Source: Sipunculus nudus (Eukaryota > Annelida > Sipuncula > Golfingiida > Sipunculidae). From it: a stretch of DNA of 64,000 nt. Location: assembly GCA_026874595.1 (NCBI GenBank), contig CM049309.1, forward strand, positions 56,161,926-56,225,925, in the 5' to 3' direction. Under the pieces are notes generated by a model. That model worked only from the letters and a program-made list of their open reading frames with translations. It ran no database searches and was not told the origin of the DNA. The translations under genes and the position numbers were made by a program. Shown here piece after piece: positions 12,001 through 24,000 of the stretch. Positions within the stretch are counted from its first letter, which is position 1; the number at the start of each line of letters is the position of its first letter.

Positions 12001-15000
12001 CATTTTTTTGTGGCTGTTGATGCAGAGTTAATTTCACCTGCTCTATTTTACCTTCCTTTACCTTTAGACAAGTTCATTGTTGAAATTAAAAATTAATGAT
12101 TGATCTTCATATAACTGTCTTAAAGCTTTTGTAATGTTTTATATATATATTAATGACCTGTGAAATAGTAAAGTAATTTGTAATAATATACTCATCTTTG
12201 AACTCAATAGGTGAGAACTGTGGGACAGAAGTGACCTCCTGCTCACCTAACCCCTGCAAGTATAATGGTGACTGTTATGAAGATTCGCTCGGAGTGTTCT
12301 GTGTGTGTGATTCCCAGTATGAAGGTCTGTTCTGTCAGTGGAAGCAGGGAGTGTGCAGCCCCAATCCCTGTCAGCATCAGGCTCAGTGCTGGCAGCTTCA
12401 TGGCCAGCCTGTCTGTGACTGTCCACGTGGATACCAGGTATATTTATATAAGATCTTTTTTATAACTGCATGAGTGTGTGCTCATAGTCATATTGACACA
12501 AATGTTAATGGAAATACAGCAAAGTGATTATGATGTTGAACATGTGAATGTCAGAACTAGCTGTATACTGTATTGAATTTTTAACAAATCAACCAGCTGT
12601 ATAATGTTTTTAGTTTTAACTAAGGTACATTTTAAGACCCAGTCAGACTTTAATTATGTGTTGGCTCTTTAATTGTGTCCTTGTGTTAGATCATGTCAGG
12701 ATGGTATATCATTTGTATAGTATTCTATATGTTCTATATATTATAGACAGCAGGAACACTTCACATTTGCAAAGTTTTGTTGTTGCCTTTTACCATTTCC
12801 CATTGTATCATTTTATTTTCTAGGATGTTAATCTACCTATAAGTCCTGGAGCAGTTAAGGTTATTTGACTGTTAATTTAATGCACAGGGAAAGCGCTGTG
12901 GTCAGAGGGTTCAAGGCTGCACCCCCAACCCCTGTAATGGAGGAAGCTGTGTGGAGGGATTTAAAGGCCAGTTTCAGTGTACCTGCCCTCCTGGTCTGAT
13001 TGGTGACAGGTGTACAGTGCAAGATCCATGTATAGGTAAAACCAGTTGCTTAGTTCAGGTAGCTGTATAGAAAAAAAATTTGTTTTATTTGTAAACATAA
13101 TTGTGAGCTGTTTCTGTATTAATGAGAATTTTCTCTGTTAAAGTTTATACGCCAGAGTAAGCCAACCGAAAATTTTTCCCTTATTGGGTCTATTATCGCC
13201 CATCCCGCCTTGTTCCCGTGTATCTAGGTCACACTTCCGCTTCCTGTAATCACATTTTTCTTCTGGCGTCAGCCATGATGGACGTGTGATCCCGCGCTGC
13301 GAGATTCTTCCACTGTTGAGTTTGTACGGTTGAGTTTGCCAACTGACTGTAAGTTGTGTTTCTTTTCCCTTGCCCGCCATGGAGAACCCCACTTACTGTG
13401 TCTCTTGTGGTTCTGTAATCCCGGGTTGGGATTCCCACCCCACTTGCTTCCATTACGCACCAACAATGACTCCTGCCGGGGTACGGCGGATCCTTGTTTT
13501 TATTGCCTAACCTGGACTTCAGACAAGTGGGCTTTGTTCCAGGCTGGGACTCATTCCCCTGTAGTTGGGGGTTCCCCCTCCACGCTTCCTTTGTCTGGCC
13601 CCGTGGTTGTCTCCGGGGGGGGGGGGGGGGGGGGAGCCTGCCCTGGGTGACCGCACCACGGCCATGTTGCGTTCCCCGTCCGTTCCCGCCGGTCCTGTTT
13701 CCTCACCAGTGGTTTCGACTGTAAAGTCGTTACTTTCTCATACTCGCAAACGGAAATCTTCCCCCGTTCCCGCGGCCTCCCGTTCAGACGGCCCGTCTGC
13801 TTATTCCATATTACATAAATTGTCTCGATTCTGCTCATCACTTATGTCGTATCTAGACGTTCCGTTTCGACCCGACTCCGTCTGCCCAGCGCCCTCACCG
13901 GTTCCCTCGGTGCTTTCTCCCCGGCCGTTCTCTTCGCCCCAGGCTCCTCGCCGGCTTCCTTCCTTAACCCCGGGGCCGGCCGGGGCCGTCCCGCTGGTTC
14001 GCCCGGACCTTCCTGGTGTGCAGGTAAGTGCGTCAGTCCCTCCTGCCTCCGTTTCCGTGCAGCCGGCCTCACCTCCGGTAACTCTGTCTGCCGCCGTTCC
14101 TGCCCGGCCAGCCGGCTCTTTATTTCTGTTACCGTCTGCTGTGCTGCCTGCGGCTCCGGTTCCTGGGTCTTCCCGGATGGTCCCTGCTGCTGCTCGGTCC
14201 TCGGCTACCTGTTTCCAGCCTCCGGTCGTTCTGGCTCAGCCGGTCTCTCTGGATCCCCCATCCTGGGGTTCTCCAGCGTCCCCGTCTTCTCCTTCTGCCG
14301 ATCCCGCCCTGGCACATGATCAGTGGTCGGAGATCGCGCTGCAACGCCAGGCTTGGCGTACGTGCAAGTCTGCGCTTCAGGACCTCGTGGCTACCTCCAC
14401 CCAGGAGGCTAACCCCAGTGGTCCGAAGTTCCGTAGGTTACAACCTCGGTCTTCCTCGGCGTCGGCGGCAGGATCATATTTGAATCCTGCCGCCCTTCAA
14501 TCACCCTCCTCAGGGGTTGAAAATTGTATCTTATTACGCCGCACGGCTTGCATTCAGTCCTTGAAGCACTTAAAGCCGGAGCTCACTCAGGCGGAGTTGA
14601 CCGAGCTTTATGCTCAACCTTTTACCGGAATTCGATCTGTTCGATTTTCCATCTCCCCCAGTTCTCGTTCCTACCGCGACAAGTCTACGTCACCCTCGCG
14701 ACCGCCTCCCGGAGATGCCGCCGTCCGGGTGGTCTCACCGGTTTCTCTTTGCCTTTCCGGCGCCTCATCTCCTCCGCCGTGTCCTTCTCTGCTTGTCCAG
14801 CGCGGATCAGACGACCCTCCTTCTCATCCTACCGTTTCATCCTGCGGCTCCTTGGTTTCCTCTGTGGCGCTCTCTTCTCTCTCGCCCCCCGCTTCTACTG
14901 CCGCTCCGCTTCATGCTTCCGTCGTTACCTCGAGCGCATCCCCCATTTCGGTTGTGCCCTCTCTGCGCATGCGTGCTCTCCTCGGACACCTCAAGGATCA

Positions 15001-18000
15001 GGGCATTTCAAGTCCGGCTGCTCTCCTTGCCTCGGCTCCCCGTCGCCGTGCTTCGGACCACATCTATGACTCCTGGTGGCGTCTCTTCCACGAGTGGGCG
15101 TCTTCACGCGGACTCTCCCCCTTAGATCCGTCGCTTGCGGTGGTTTTAGATTTTTTTGTGTACTCACTGCAGGATAAACATTTATCCTATCCCTCTCTGC
15201 TTGGCTAACGTGCTGCCCTGCTTTCTGTGCTCCGTCCGCTGGGTCACAATCGTGTCCTTCATCATCCGTTGGTGTCGGATTTTCTCAAAGGGGTTCATGC
15301 CCGTGCGTCTCGTCCTTGGTATGTTGCGCCTTCCTGGCGCCTGGACATCATCGTACGTCACCTCCGGTAACCCCCTTATGAACCGCTGCGTTCGGCCCAT
15401 CTTCTTCGTTTATCTCGGAAGACGGTTTTCCCCCTCGCTCTTGCCTCAGCCGGTCGCCGCTCTGAGCTTCATGCCCTCGTGGCTGATTGGAAATTCACGC
15501 AAATTGCGGCCAACGGTTCGTCGGCCACCCTCCATTTTCCTCCGGACTTTTATAGAAAGAACCAAAATTTTGATGATCCTCCATCTGCTTGGCACGTTCC
15601 GGCCCTCCCTAACGGTCAGTACCGCTATGGGGCTACCAATTGCCCGGTTCGTGCGTTACGCTATTATCTTAAAGCTACTCATTCTTTGCGGGGGGGGGGG
15701 GGGGGGGGGGGGGGGGGCGCAAGAAGTTATTAATTTCTACCAAAGTCACCACTTCCAATAAGGAGATTAGCCCTATCACCATCAGTGCGTGGCTCAAAGC
15801 TACTATCGTCGCCGCCTATGAATCTGCTTCTCCGTCCACCTTAGCACAACTTCACATCAAGGCTCATGACATTCGAGCTCTTTCTACTTCCTTGGCTCAT
15901 CTCTCAGGGATCTCACCGAATCAATTGGTCAAGAAGGGCTACTGGAAATCCCCATCAACTTTCACACGCTTTTATCTCAAAGATGTTCAGCTCCAGGCTT
16001 CGGGCCTTTACTCCCTGGGCCCTGTGATCGCGGCGGGTGAGATCCTCCAATTTTCCAGGCCATCTTCGTCCTCTACGTCTGTTCCACCGCCGACGTCGTC
16101 TACTGCGCCATCCCAGCACTGAGGTTCTCCTCGTTCCATCGTTACAGGTAGGTGCTCCCTCCCCAAGGGTTGTCTGTTCTTTTCTCATTAATACAGAAAC
16201 AGCTCACAATTATGTTTACGTAATAAAACCCCCCCATTCCCTCCCTGTGAATGGTGGTTTTGTTAGTAAACTGTTGTGAGCTTTTCTGTATTACAAACAT
16301 CGCTCCCTCCCAGTCCACTTCCTTCCCCCTTTGAGAAATGTGATTACAGGAAGCGGAAGTGTGACCTAGATACACGGGAACGAGGCGGGATGGGCGATAA
16401 TAGGCCCAATAAGGGAAAAATTTTCGGTTGGCTTACTCTGGCGTATAAACTTTAACAGAGAAAATTCTCATTAATACAGAAAAGCTCACAACAGTTAACT
16501 AACAAAACCACCATTCACAGGGAGGGAATGGGGGGGTTTTAAAAAAATTGGTAACTTTTAAAGTCCCTTCCGTCTCGTGTTATCATCACATCGGTTCATA
16601 GTTTTGACTTTTCTGCTGCAGTTAATTATTAACATTTCTGGTTCAACAATCTCAGATCTCACTGTTTCATACCAACATGAAAATGCAGAAATATATCCAG
16701 ATGTTTTTCTCAGAGTCCACTATTGGTTGAGTCCCAAAATTGATAGGAAATGTATGTATAACCACAATGTTTCCTTTAAAAGATGTATTTTTCATGTACT
16801 TAAATTTAAAGAAGTTTAATATATACCAATGCAGTTTCTTAAAAATTGTTATTGGTATACTTCATCACAACACTTGACCAGTGCTTTCAATAACCTCTAT
16901 GTGTGTGCCCTAATGTAAATGTTTATCTTACTTTATTACTGAATATTAATTGCTTTGTGTGTGTTTTAGTGTCTAGGCCATGTCAGAATGGAGGCACATG
17001 TGTGACATACAGAGATTCTTACATTTGTGCCTGCTCAGCATTGTATTCTGGCCGTCACTGTGAGGAGGTGCTGCCTCAGCCTAATGTGACTGATCCATGT
17101 AAAGCAGAGCTGTGTCAGAATGACGCCACCTGTCACAGCATTGGATCAGCTTACAGGTAAAACAGGTTGAGCAAAGTATTCACACCAATCAGAATTAGTC
17201 ATTTTGAATACAGTATTTGAAAGTAAATTATTGTATTTTTAAATTTGAAAAAGTACCATGTATTTGTAATTGCCATATAACACCAGTAATAAATGCCACA
17301 GGTAGTCCTTAGGTACCTTATATAGACCAAAGTATTGTTAGACTCTCATGATAGTGTCCATTTAATCAGTAACTGTTTTGTTTGATATGCTACTAGAGCA
17401 TACAAATTACATGTTTTCATAATTTTATCATTTTTTGGTTGGAAATATCTGTATTTATACCTGTAAGCTGATGGTATAAGATGGTAACCAATTATTTTCA
17501 TTCCGTGCCAGGTGTGAATGCCAAGCCACTTTCACTGGTCAGCACTGCGAGACTGGAATCAACAGCCCATGTAATGGTAAGACACAGATGTATAAGTGCA
17601 AATCATGTAAAATATTATGTCAAGTTTATTACAATAAAAATAGACTCATTGCATACCCACCATAATGATGATCTTTCATCATGTATTTGCTGATGGTAAA
17701 TGTTGTAGCAGGTTTTTTGCTGTTCATTATGCCACTGCTTGGGCAGTTCTGTAAGTGATATGTAGATTGCAGCAGCAGTCTTATTATAGGAATCAAGCAT
17801 TTATCTTACATTTGTTTATAAACTAAAAATAATTGATGAAGAATTAAGGAAATAGGAAAAGATTGATGCTCTCACCCTTTTGTTTTACTGAATTGTTCAT
17901 GATCAAAATAACCTAATGGCTTTTCCTGTAAATCAATTATTCCTTACTAGGTTAAAAACCAGATTGAAAGGTCTTTGCATTTGTAAAAAATACTGACAGT

Positions 18001-21000
18001 TTTTAGATCTGGTATTCAGTGTGTTCATTGAAACAAATCATGCAATAAATTTTTCTGACTGATATGCTGTTTTGTGTGTTCAGGTGTAGATTGCAGTGGA
18101 AATGGCAGGTGCATCCCCAGAGGTGCTGATGGATATCATTGTCTGTGTAGTCCTCAGTATACAGGCAGAGACTGTTCTGTACGGGTTTGTGATGTCATGG
18201 TCTGTAGTAATGGAGGAATCTGTGTTACTACCAATAATGGTCAGCACTGTTCATGTCCTGCTGGTTGGGCTGGAAAGCTTTGTGAAATAAGTGAGTGGTT
18301 TGTGTGTAAAAATTTGTTTCCTATTGTGATCATTCAACAAAACAGCTTTCCTTGAAATTAAATTCACCTTGTCACAATGAAAATCACAGCAGTAACAACC
18401 AATAATGTGAAATGTTTTAATTAACAGAGGTAAATGGAAACCAAGGGAAAATCTGTCATTTATAGAGCATACAAATAAGTTAATAACTGATCAAGGTGTA
18501 CTCATTTCATGAAAACTTGACAGATATCTGCTGCACCTCTGATTCAGTATAAACAGCAGATATACACTAGAATAAAAGGTAGATTTTTATTATGTAAAGT
18601 AAGTAGCAGAACCAACAGTTTAATCAGTAGTAAAACTTTACAAAATGTTCCTTGAAACTACTGTTTTCCTATATATTGCTGTATCCTTTTCAGCCTCGCC
18701 CTTTTACTGTTGGATATGGTGTCTGAGTTCTAAATGTGTGTTACAAGATGTTAATCTTTCAGGTACCGCTGAACTAGAGCCACAGTTTAATGGGACATCT
18801 GCGGTGGAGTTTGAGCCCCTGACTGGCACCTCTGTAGCTACTTCTGTCTCTGTGCTGCTGAACCCCATCAGTCAAGATGGCTTACTGATCTATACAGATC
18901 TTCAGCAAGGGGATGCCAACAGAGATTTCATGGCATTAGGCCTGGAGGGAGGCAGGCCTACTGTACAAGTTAATCTGGGTTAGTATAAAGGACACACCTT
19001 AAGTAACAGAAGTTTATATACTTGGTACCTGTTGAGATAAATTTCTCCCCATACAGATTTTGTCTTCAGGATATCTTAGGCCAAAAATAATAAAATGTAT
19101 GGTTCTCAGGCACTGTCCCATCAATTCCCCCCCCCCCATCAAAACATTTTATTTTGATTTTCATCTTTCAAGAAGATAAAATAATACAATTTTGATAAGC
19201 TTTCCTTTGTTATGTTGTGCTTTTACCTCTTTAGAAAAAAAAATTATGTTATTATCATGCTTTTCCCTGATCATATGACATTTTTATTGAAACATACAAA
19301 AAAAAGGTATTAAAAAAATGCACGCCCAGTGTCGCCCTCACTGATTTCTGATAAATAATTTCTGATTTTTTTATACAGGATCTGGTCCCCTGCTCCTTCA
19401 GCTTCCCATACCAGTATCATTGAACCAATGGCAGAGAATTTTTGTGAACAGAACAGGCCAGGATGTAGTGATCATGATGGATGGAGAGATAGTAAGAGGG
19501 AAGACACCCGGGTCTAGCTGGGGCCTGTCTGTTGATGGACCAGTTCTGGTTGGTGGTGCCAGCAACTGGACCAGGTTACATTCACAGCTAAGGTTCAGCA
19601 CTGGGTTTGTTGGATGTCTTCATAGTGTGAAGGTATGGTATATCAGAGAGTCTGAGGTTGCTATAATCTGATGTTCTGCAATGAATCTGTATCGTTTTAT
19701 GACTATGATGTTATGACATTGTTACTCAACATAATTATCTATTATAAAATTTATTAATTTTATCAAGTGAATGACCATTGCTCCCTTGATATGATATCAG
19801 GGTTTATTAATCACAAGAAGATATAAAGACAAGTTCCCAGGTGAAGCCTACTGGGTACCTAGTTTAGAATAGCACAGGAGTGAAGTTGCAATTTAAGCCT
19901 ACCTGGACGGAAAAGCAGAGCAGTAATGTTGCAAATTAAGCATACCTGAACAAAAAGCAGAGCAGTAAAATTGCAATTTAAGCCTACCTGGGCAAGAAAA
20001 ACAGTTAAAAGTTACAATTTAAGCCTACCTGGGCAAAGAGGGGGAGCAGTAAACTTGATTAAAATATTGCAGGAACCCTGTGTCAGAGAACTAGCTGTGT
20101 CTCAGATCTGCAAGACATCAGTCCCATCTTATAGTCCTGTTGCCATGGATCCTTTACATATTACTAAATTATAAAATTTTTATTACAGATAGGTGTGTAC
20201 CAGTCAGTCTTGTTGCCATGGAGCCATGCATTGAGATCTTCTGGTATAACTCACTGTTCCTCTAGTCCATGTTCCTCATCACCATGTGGTGGACCTGTCC
20301 GAGGTCTCTGTCAGCTACAGCCACCAGCCAACTACAGCTGTCTGTGTAAAACAGGATACACAGGAACCTGGTGTAACCAAAGTAAGGGCAGGGGTAAACA
20401 GGAAATTCTTTGAAGATGAAGAAATATAAGAATTTGTTTAATGTCTAACTGGATTTATCAAGGTGTCATGAAAATGTATTTATAAGGTGATAATGTTATT
20501 ACCTAATTAAGACTAGAAGAATTATGAGGATTGACAAAATGCTTTTTAGCCCTCAGCCCTTAGGCTGATGGGCTATTTTTGTCTGTCCATCCGTCCGTCT
20601 GGCGTCCATTAACTTTTACCTTATGAGCGGGAAATCTCTAAAAGGATTCACTGTAGGAATTTTATTTCCTTGGTGAAGATGTACATAGACAAAATCTTGG
20701 TCAAGTTCGAAGATGGGTGACCTTGACTTATTTTTCTATGTTTTAGAGCCGATTATAGAAAAACACTTAGAAGCTTATTTCTCAGGAACCATTGGGTGGA
20801 TTTTCACAAAAATTACTATAATTTTAGGGAGTGATAGTCTGTACCTACTTCACTAGTATAGGTGCGCAACCTATGATTTCTGATTTTTTTATGAATTTTT
20901 TTCGGATTTTTTGTCTTCGGCCTTGTGAGCAGGATAACTTTAAAAGGATTCACCGTAGGAATTTTATTTCTTCAGTGCTGATGCATATTTACAAAATCTT

Positions 21001-24000
21001 GGTAATGTTCAAGGATGGGTGACCTTGACCTACTTTTCAAGGTAACATAGCTTAGAATAGAGTAAAACTTTGGAGCTTATTTCTCAGGAAGCATTTTGAG
21101 GATTGTTATGAAACATGGAACAGACCTCTCCAGTTTAAATTTATAACTGAAACATGTGCAGATATACATCCATGTGAGAACAGATATTTCGTACTTGTTA
21201 CCGTTACCGCCTATAAACACTGTTCTTTTGGCTGAACGCCTTTGTCAGCTTCTGCTGATATTCTAGTTAAGCTTGAAATTAGGAAATATTGTTTCCTGTG
21301 TAAAGTTCATATTTTTACAATTTTTTGGGAATAGATTTTTGGAGTGTAAACAGTTAAAGCAGTGCCAGAAGGATTAATTGATAAAATATAATGAAAGAAT
21401 TTTCATCTTATTGTTGTTTTGTTATCAGTATATTATGACAATGGCCATATCAGTTGAATTATTTCAGGCATTACCATTTAATTAGACTTTTTTTTAGGCC
21501 ATCAGGAAATACAAATATTTGTTGATAGAAACATAAAGCTACCTTGAGTAAACAATAACCTTGCATGATCCTAGTACAATTTATGATGTATAAGAGTATC
21601 ACGCTGTAGGAAAAACTACAGAGGCTGTTTGTCCTGTCTTGTATTCACTTTAATTTTCATTGCTTCTCATTGCTTTCTGTTCAGCTGAGGTGGTGACTGT
21701 GCCGTCACTTACTGGAGGTGGTTACATGGAGCTGACAAATATACTACCTCCAGTTGATGACATTCTGGTTACCATGATGATAAGGCCCCGCAGTCCAGGA
21801 GGAATTTTATTGTTCAACCAGAGAATAAATGATTACATTGGTATGTCAAAACATGTCATGCCTACTCAGGTGTAATTGGCAGAACTGTTACACCTTGATT
21901 TAACACGTATTCATAATAACACACTACTAAGACTGACACGTCCTTGCACATCCTTGCAGAAGATTTCTCTTGTTCTTAAAGACAAGACCTGTACCTGTAA
22001 GAAATTCTTAACAAGATTGATCATAATTGTTTTCTGAGCATTATAATATTTTTTTGGGGAAATGAAATATTGAGCCATTTATTTTAGCTCTGGCAGGGAA
22101 CTTAAAACATATAAGCTATAACAGTATTATGAAAAGCAACCACACCCTGTCAAAAGTTAATAAATTTCACATGAATGAAATGCTGGCAGGTTAGATTTGT
22201 ACTAGTAGCCTGTAGGATCAAAGTATTTTTCTTCAACCAAAGAAGACATTTTCAAGAAAAATGTTGGCATTTCAATATTTTTTCCAGGGGTTTATTTGAA
22301 TGATGACAACACAGTTGATGTCATCACTGACCTGGGATCAGGTCCAGCCACCATCACCAGTGTGGACACAGTCCTCTTAAACGCCTGGAACACAGTGGAA
22401 GTTAGGCATTCTGGGAGGTCAACATCAGTAAAGGTCAATGATGGTCAGGTCACACAGGGGTCAGGGGTTGGTCCCAGTAGGAGCCTGGAGGTTGACAAGA
22501 CAATATACCTGGGTGGTGTCCCAGAATATGTTGAGCTACCAGCAGACATAGTTATGAACAGAGGTCAGTTCAGCATCATCTATCCTTGTTCACTCTGTTA
22601 ATACCTGTTCATTATTCAAATGAATTATGCTTTTCTAAGCAGGATAGGTCTGGAATTAACTCCTTTTATTTATTATGATAATTACAAGAATTTAACTCTG
22701 AGCTTCACGGATAAGTAGTAAATTGATAGATACATGCATTGCTCTTAAGATTGTGGATGGAGTTTGCTTATATTTAATTAAAGGACTGTCAGGAGTGTGT
22801 GATGTGGAGCCAGAGGATATATAAATAGACTAAATGAATGTTGCTAAAACAGTCAGCAAATTGAATTTTCTTCATGGTTATTAAAACAACTGTTTAACCA
22901 CTTCACTTTCCATACCTGCAGAAACAAATTAAAATAGGGCAAGTTTTGGTCACTACATGCTGTATGTTGTTTGGGTCATCATGAGTTTCTCTATTGGGAA
23001 TTATACATTTATATGTATAATGGATCAGTTAATTACTGAACTGAAAAGACCACTTAATTAGTGCAAGATTAGTACAGTCTGGTGGTTTTAATTGAAACTT
23101 TAAAGAAAAATTAATAAAACTGAGATCAACAGTTGCTAATTATGACTGAGCTGCAAGATGCCACAGAACAGTTTTATGGTGCCCACTGCCCAGATGTCTT
23201 CAACACCAGATTAATTAATGGAAGAAAATTTTCATTACTTTCTTCATATGGATCGAGGTTTCATCTACTTTGTTTTGGATGCAGGGTTCCATGGCTGTGT
23301 ACAGAGCTTGGCTGTGCAGGGCACTGATGTTGATTTGTCAAAGGTTACAGATGGTCTGGCAGTCAGCCAGTGTCTGCTACCTGTGTGTGAAGGAAACAAA
23401 TGTGCTAGTGGTGCCATCTGCAGCCCAGAGCCCTCATCAAACACAGGTTACACCTGTGTCTGTCCAGCTGGTAAAACAGGTCAGTATTGATAATAATATG
23501 AACCATGTCTCTGTATAAACAGAACTGTGTATTCATACTAAGTAAACTGTTATAGTAAAATCAGAAAGTGTCCTGAGATATTTAAATCAGCATGAAAACT
23601 TTCCATAAAGTTAGACAATACGGTATACACAACTAATGTGCAAACTGGAAATATGTTTTGTAGTTGATAAAGTACACAACTGCAGTAAAAAACAGTAATT
23701 TGCCTTTTATGTAAAATGTGGTTATTATATATGATACAGAAATTGTAGCTTACACTTTTACATTTTCTTCTGCACTTTTCTTCCTCATCTGAAGTGTTTA
23801 TCCTGTTCTCAGGAACCCTGTGTGATTCTCATGTCTGTGACCAGCACAACTGTACCAACCAGGGCACCTGCTTTGTCGGCCAGTCCGGGAAAGCTGCCTG
23901 CCTGTGTCCTGTTGGTTACATGGGGGATGTGTGTCAGACAGGTGTGTATTCTGCTTTCAGATATGACATAATCTAATATATGTCACAGTTTACTGACACA

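Larger units (their letters stand above)
13091..16540 (+). mobile_element. DIRS-like tyrosine-recombinase element, no RT seen
   Basis: A GC-rich island of about 3.45 kb in an AT-rich intron, in the same orientation as the host gene. It has long inverted terminal repeats (13101-13257 and 16336-16492) and an internal complementary region (16182-16293) whose two halves match the complements of the extreme left and right ends. That layout is diagnostic of DIRS-type elements, which replicate through a circle and integrate by tyrosine recombinase without a target duplication; no duplication is visible here. Content, in order: Cys/His-rich and Pro/Ser-rich gag-like frame, then a tyrosine recombinase broken by two stops and a frame change. 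I see no reverse transcriptase, RNase H or methyltransferase. It may be an internally deleted DIRS copy. Confidence 0.8.

Noticed and set aside
13551-13841. minus-strand frames in the DIRS-like element
   Set aside because: They mirror the GC-rich plus-strand recombinase/gag frame and carry no motif; the proline and glycine runs come from the G tract and codon bias.
14524-15125. long alternative plus-strand frames (181 and 171 codons) in the element
   Set aside because: Open because the region is C-rich and stop-poor. The recombinase motifs flanking them are in another frame.
23133-23284. open frame upstream of exon 22 as extra coding sequence
   Set aside because: Sequence before 23285 lacks laminin G similarity, and the phase from exon 21 joins exactly at the acceptor ggatgcag.
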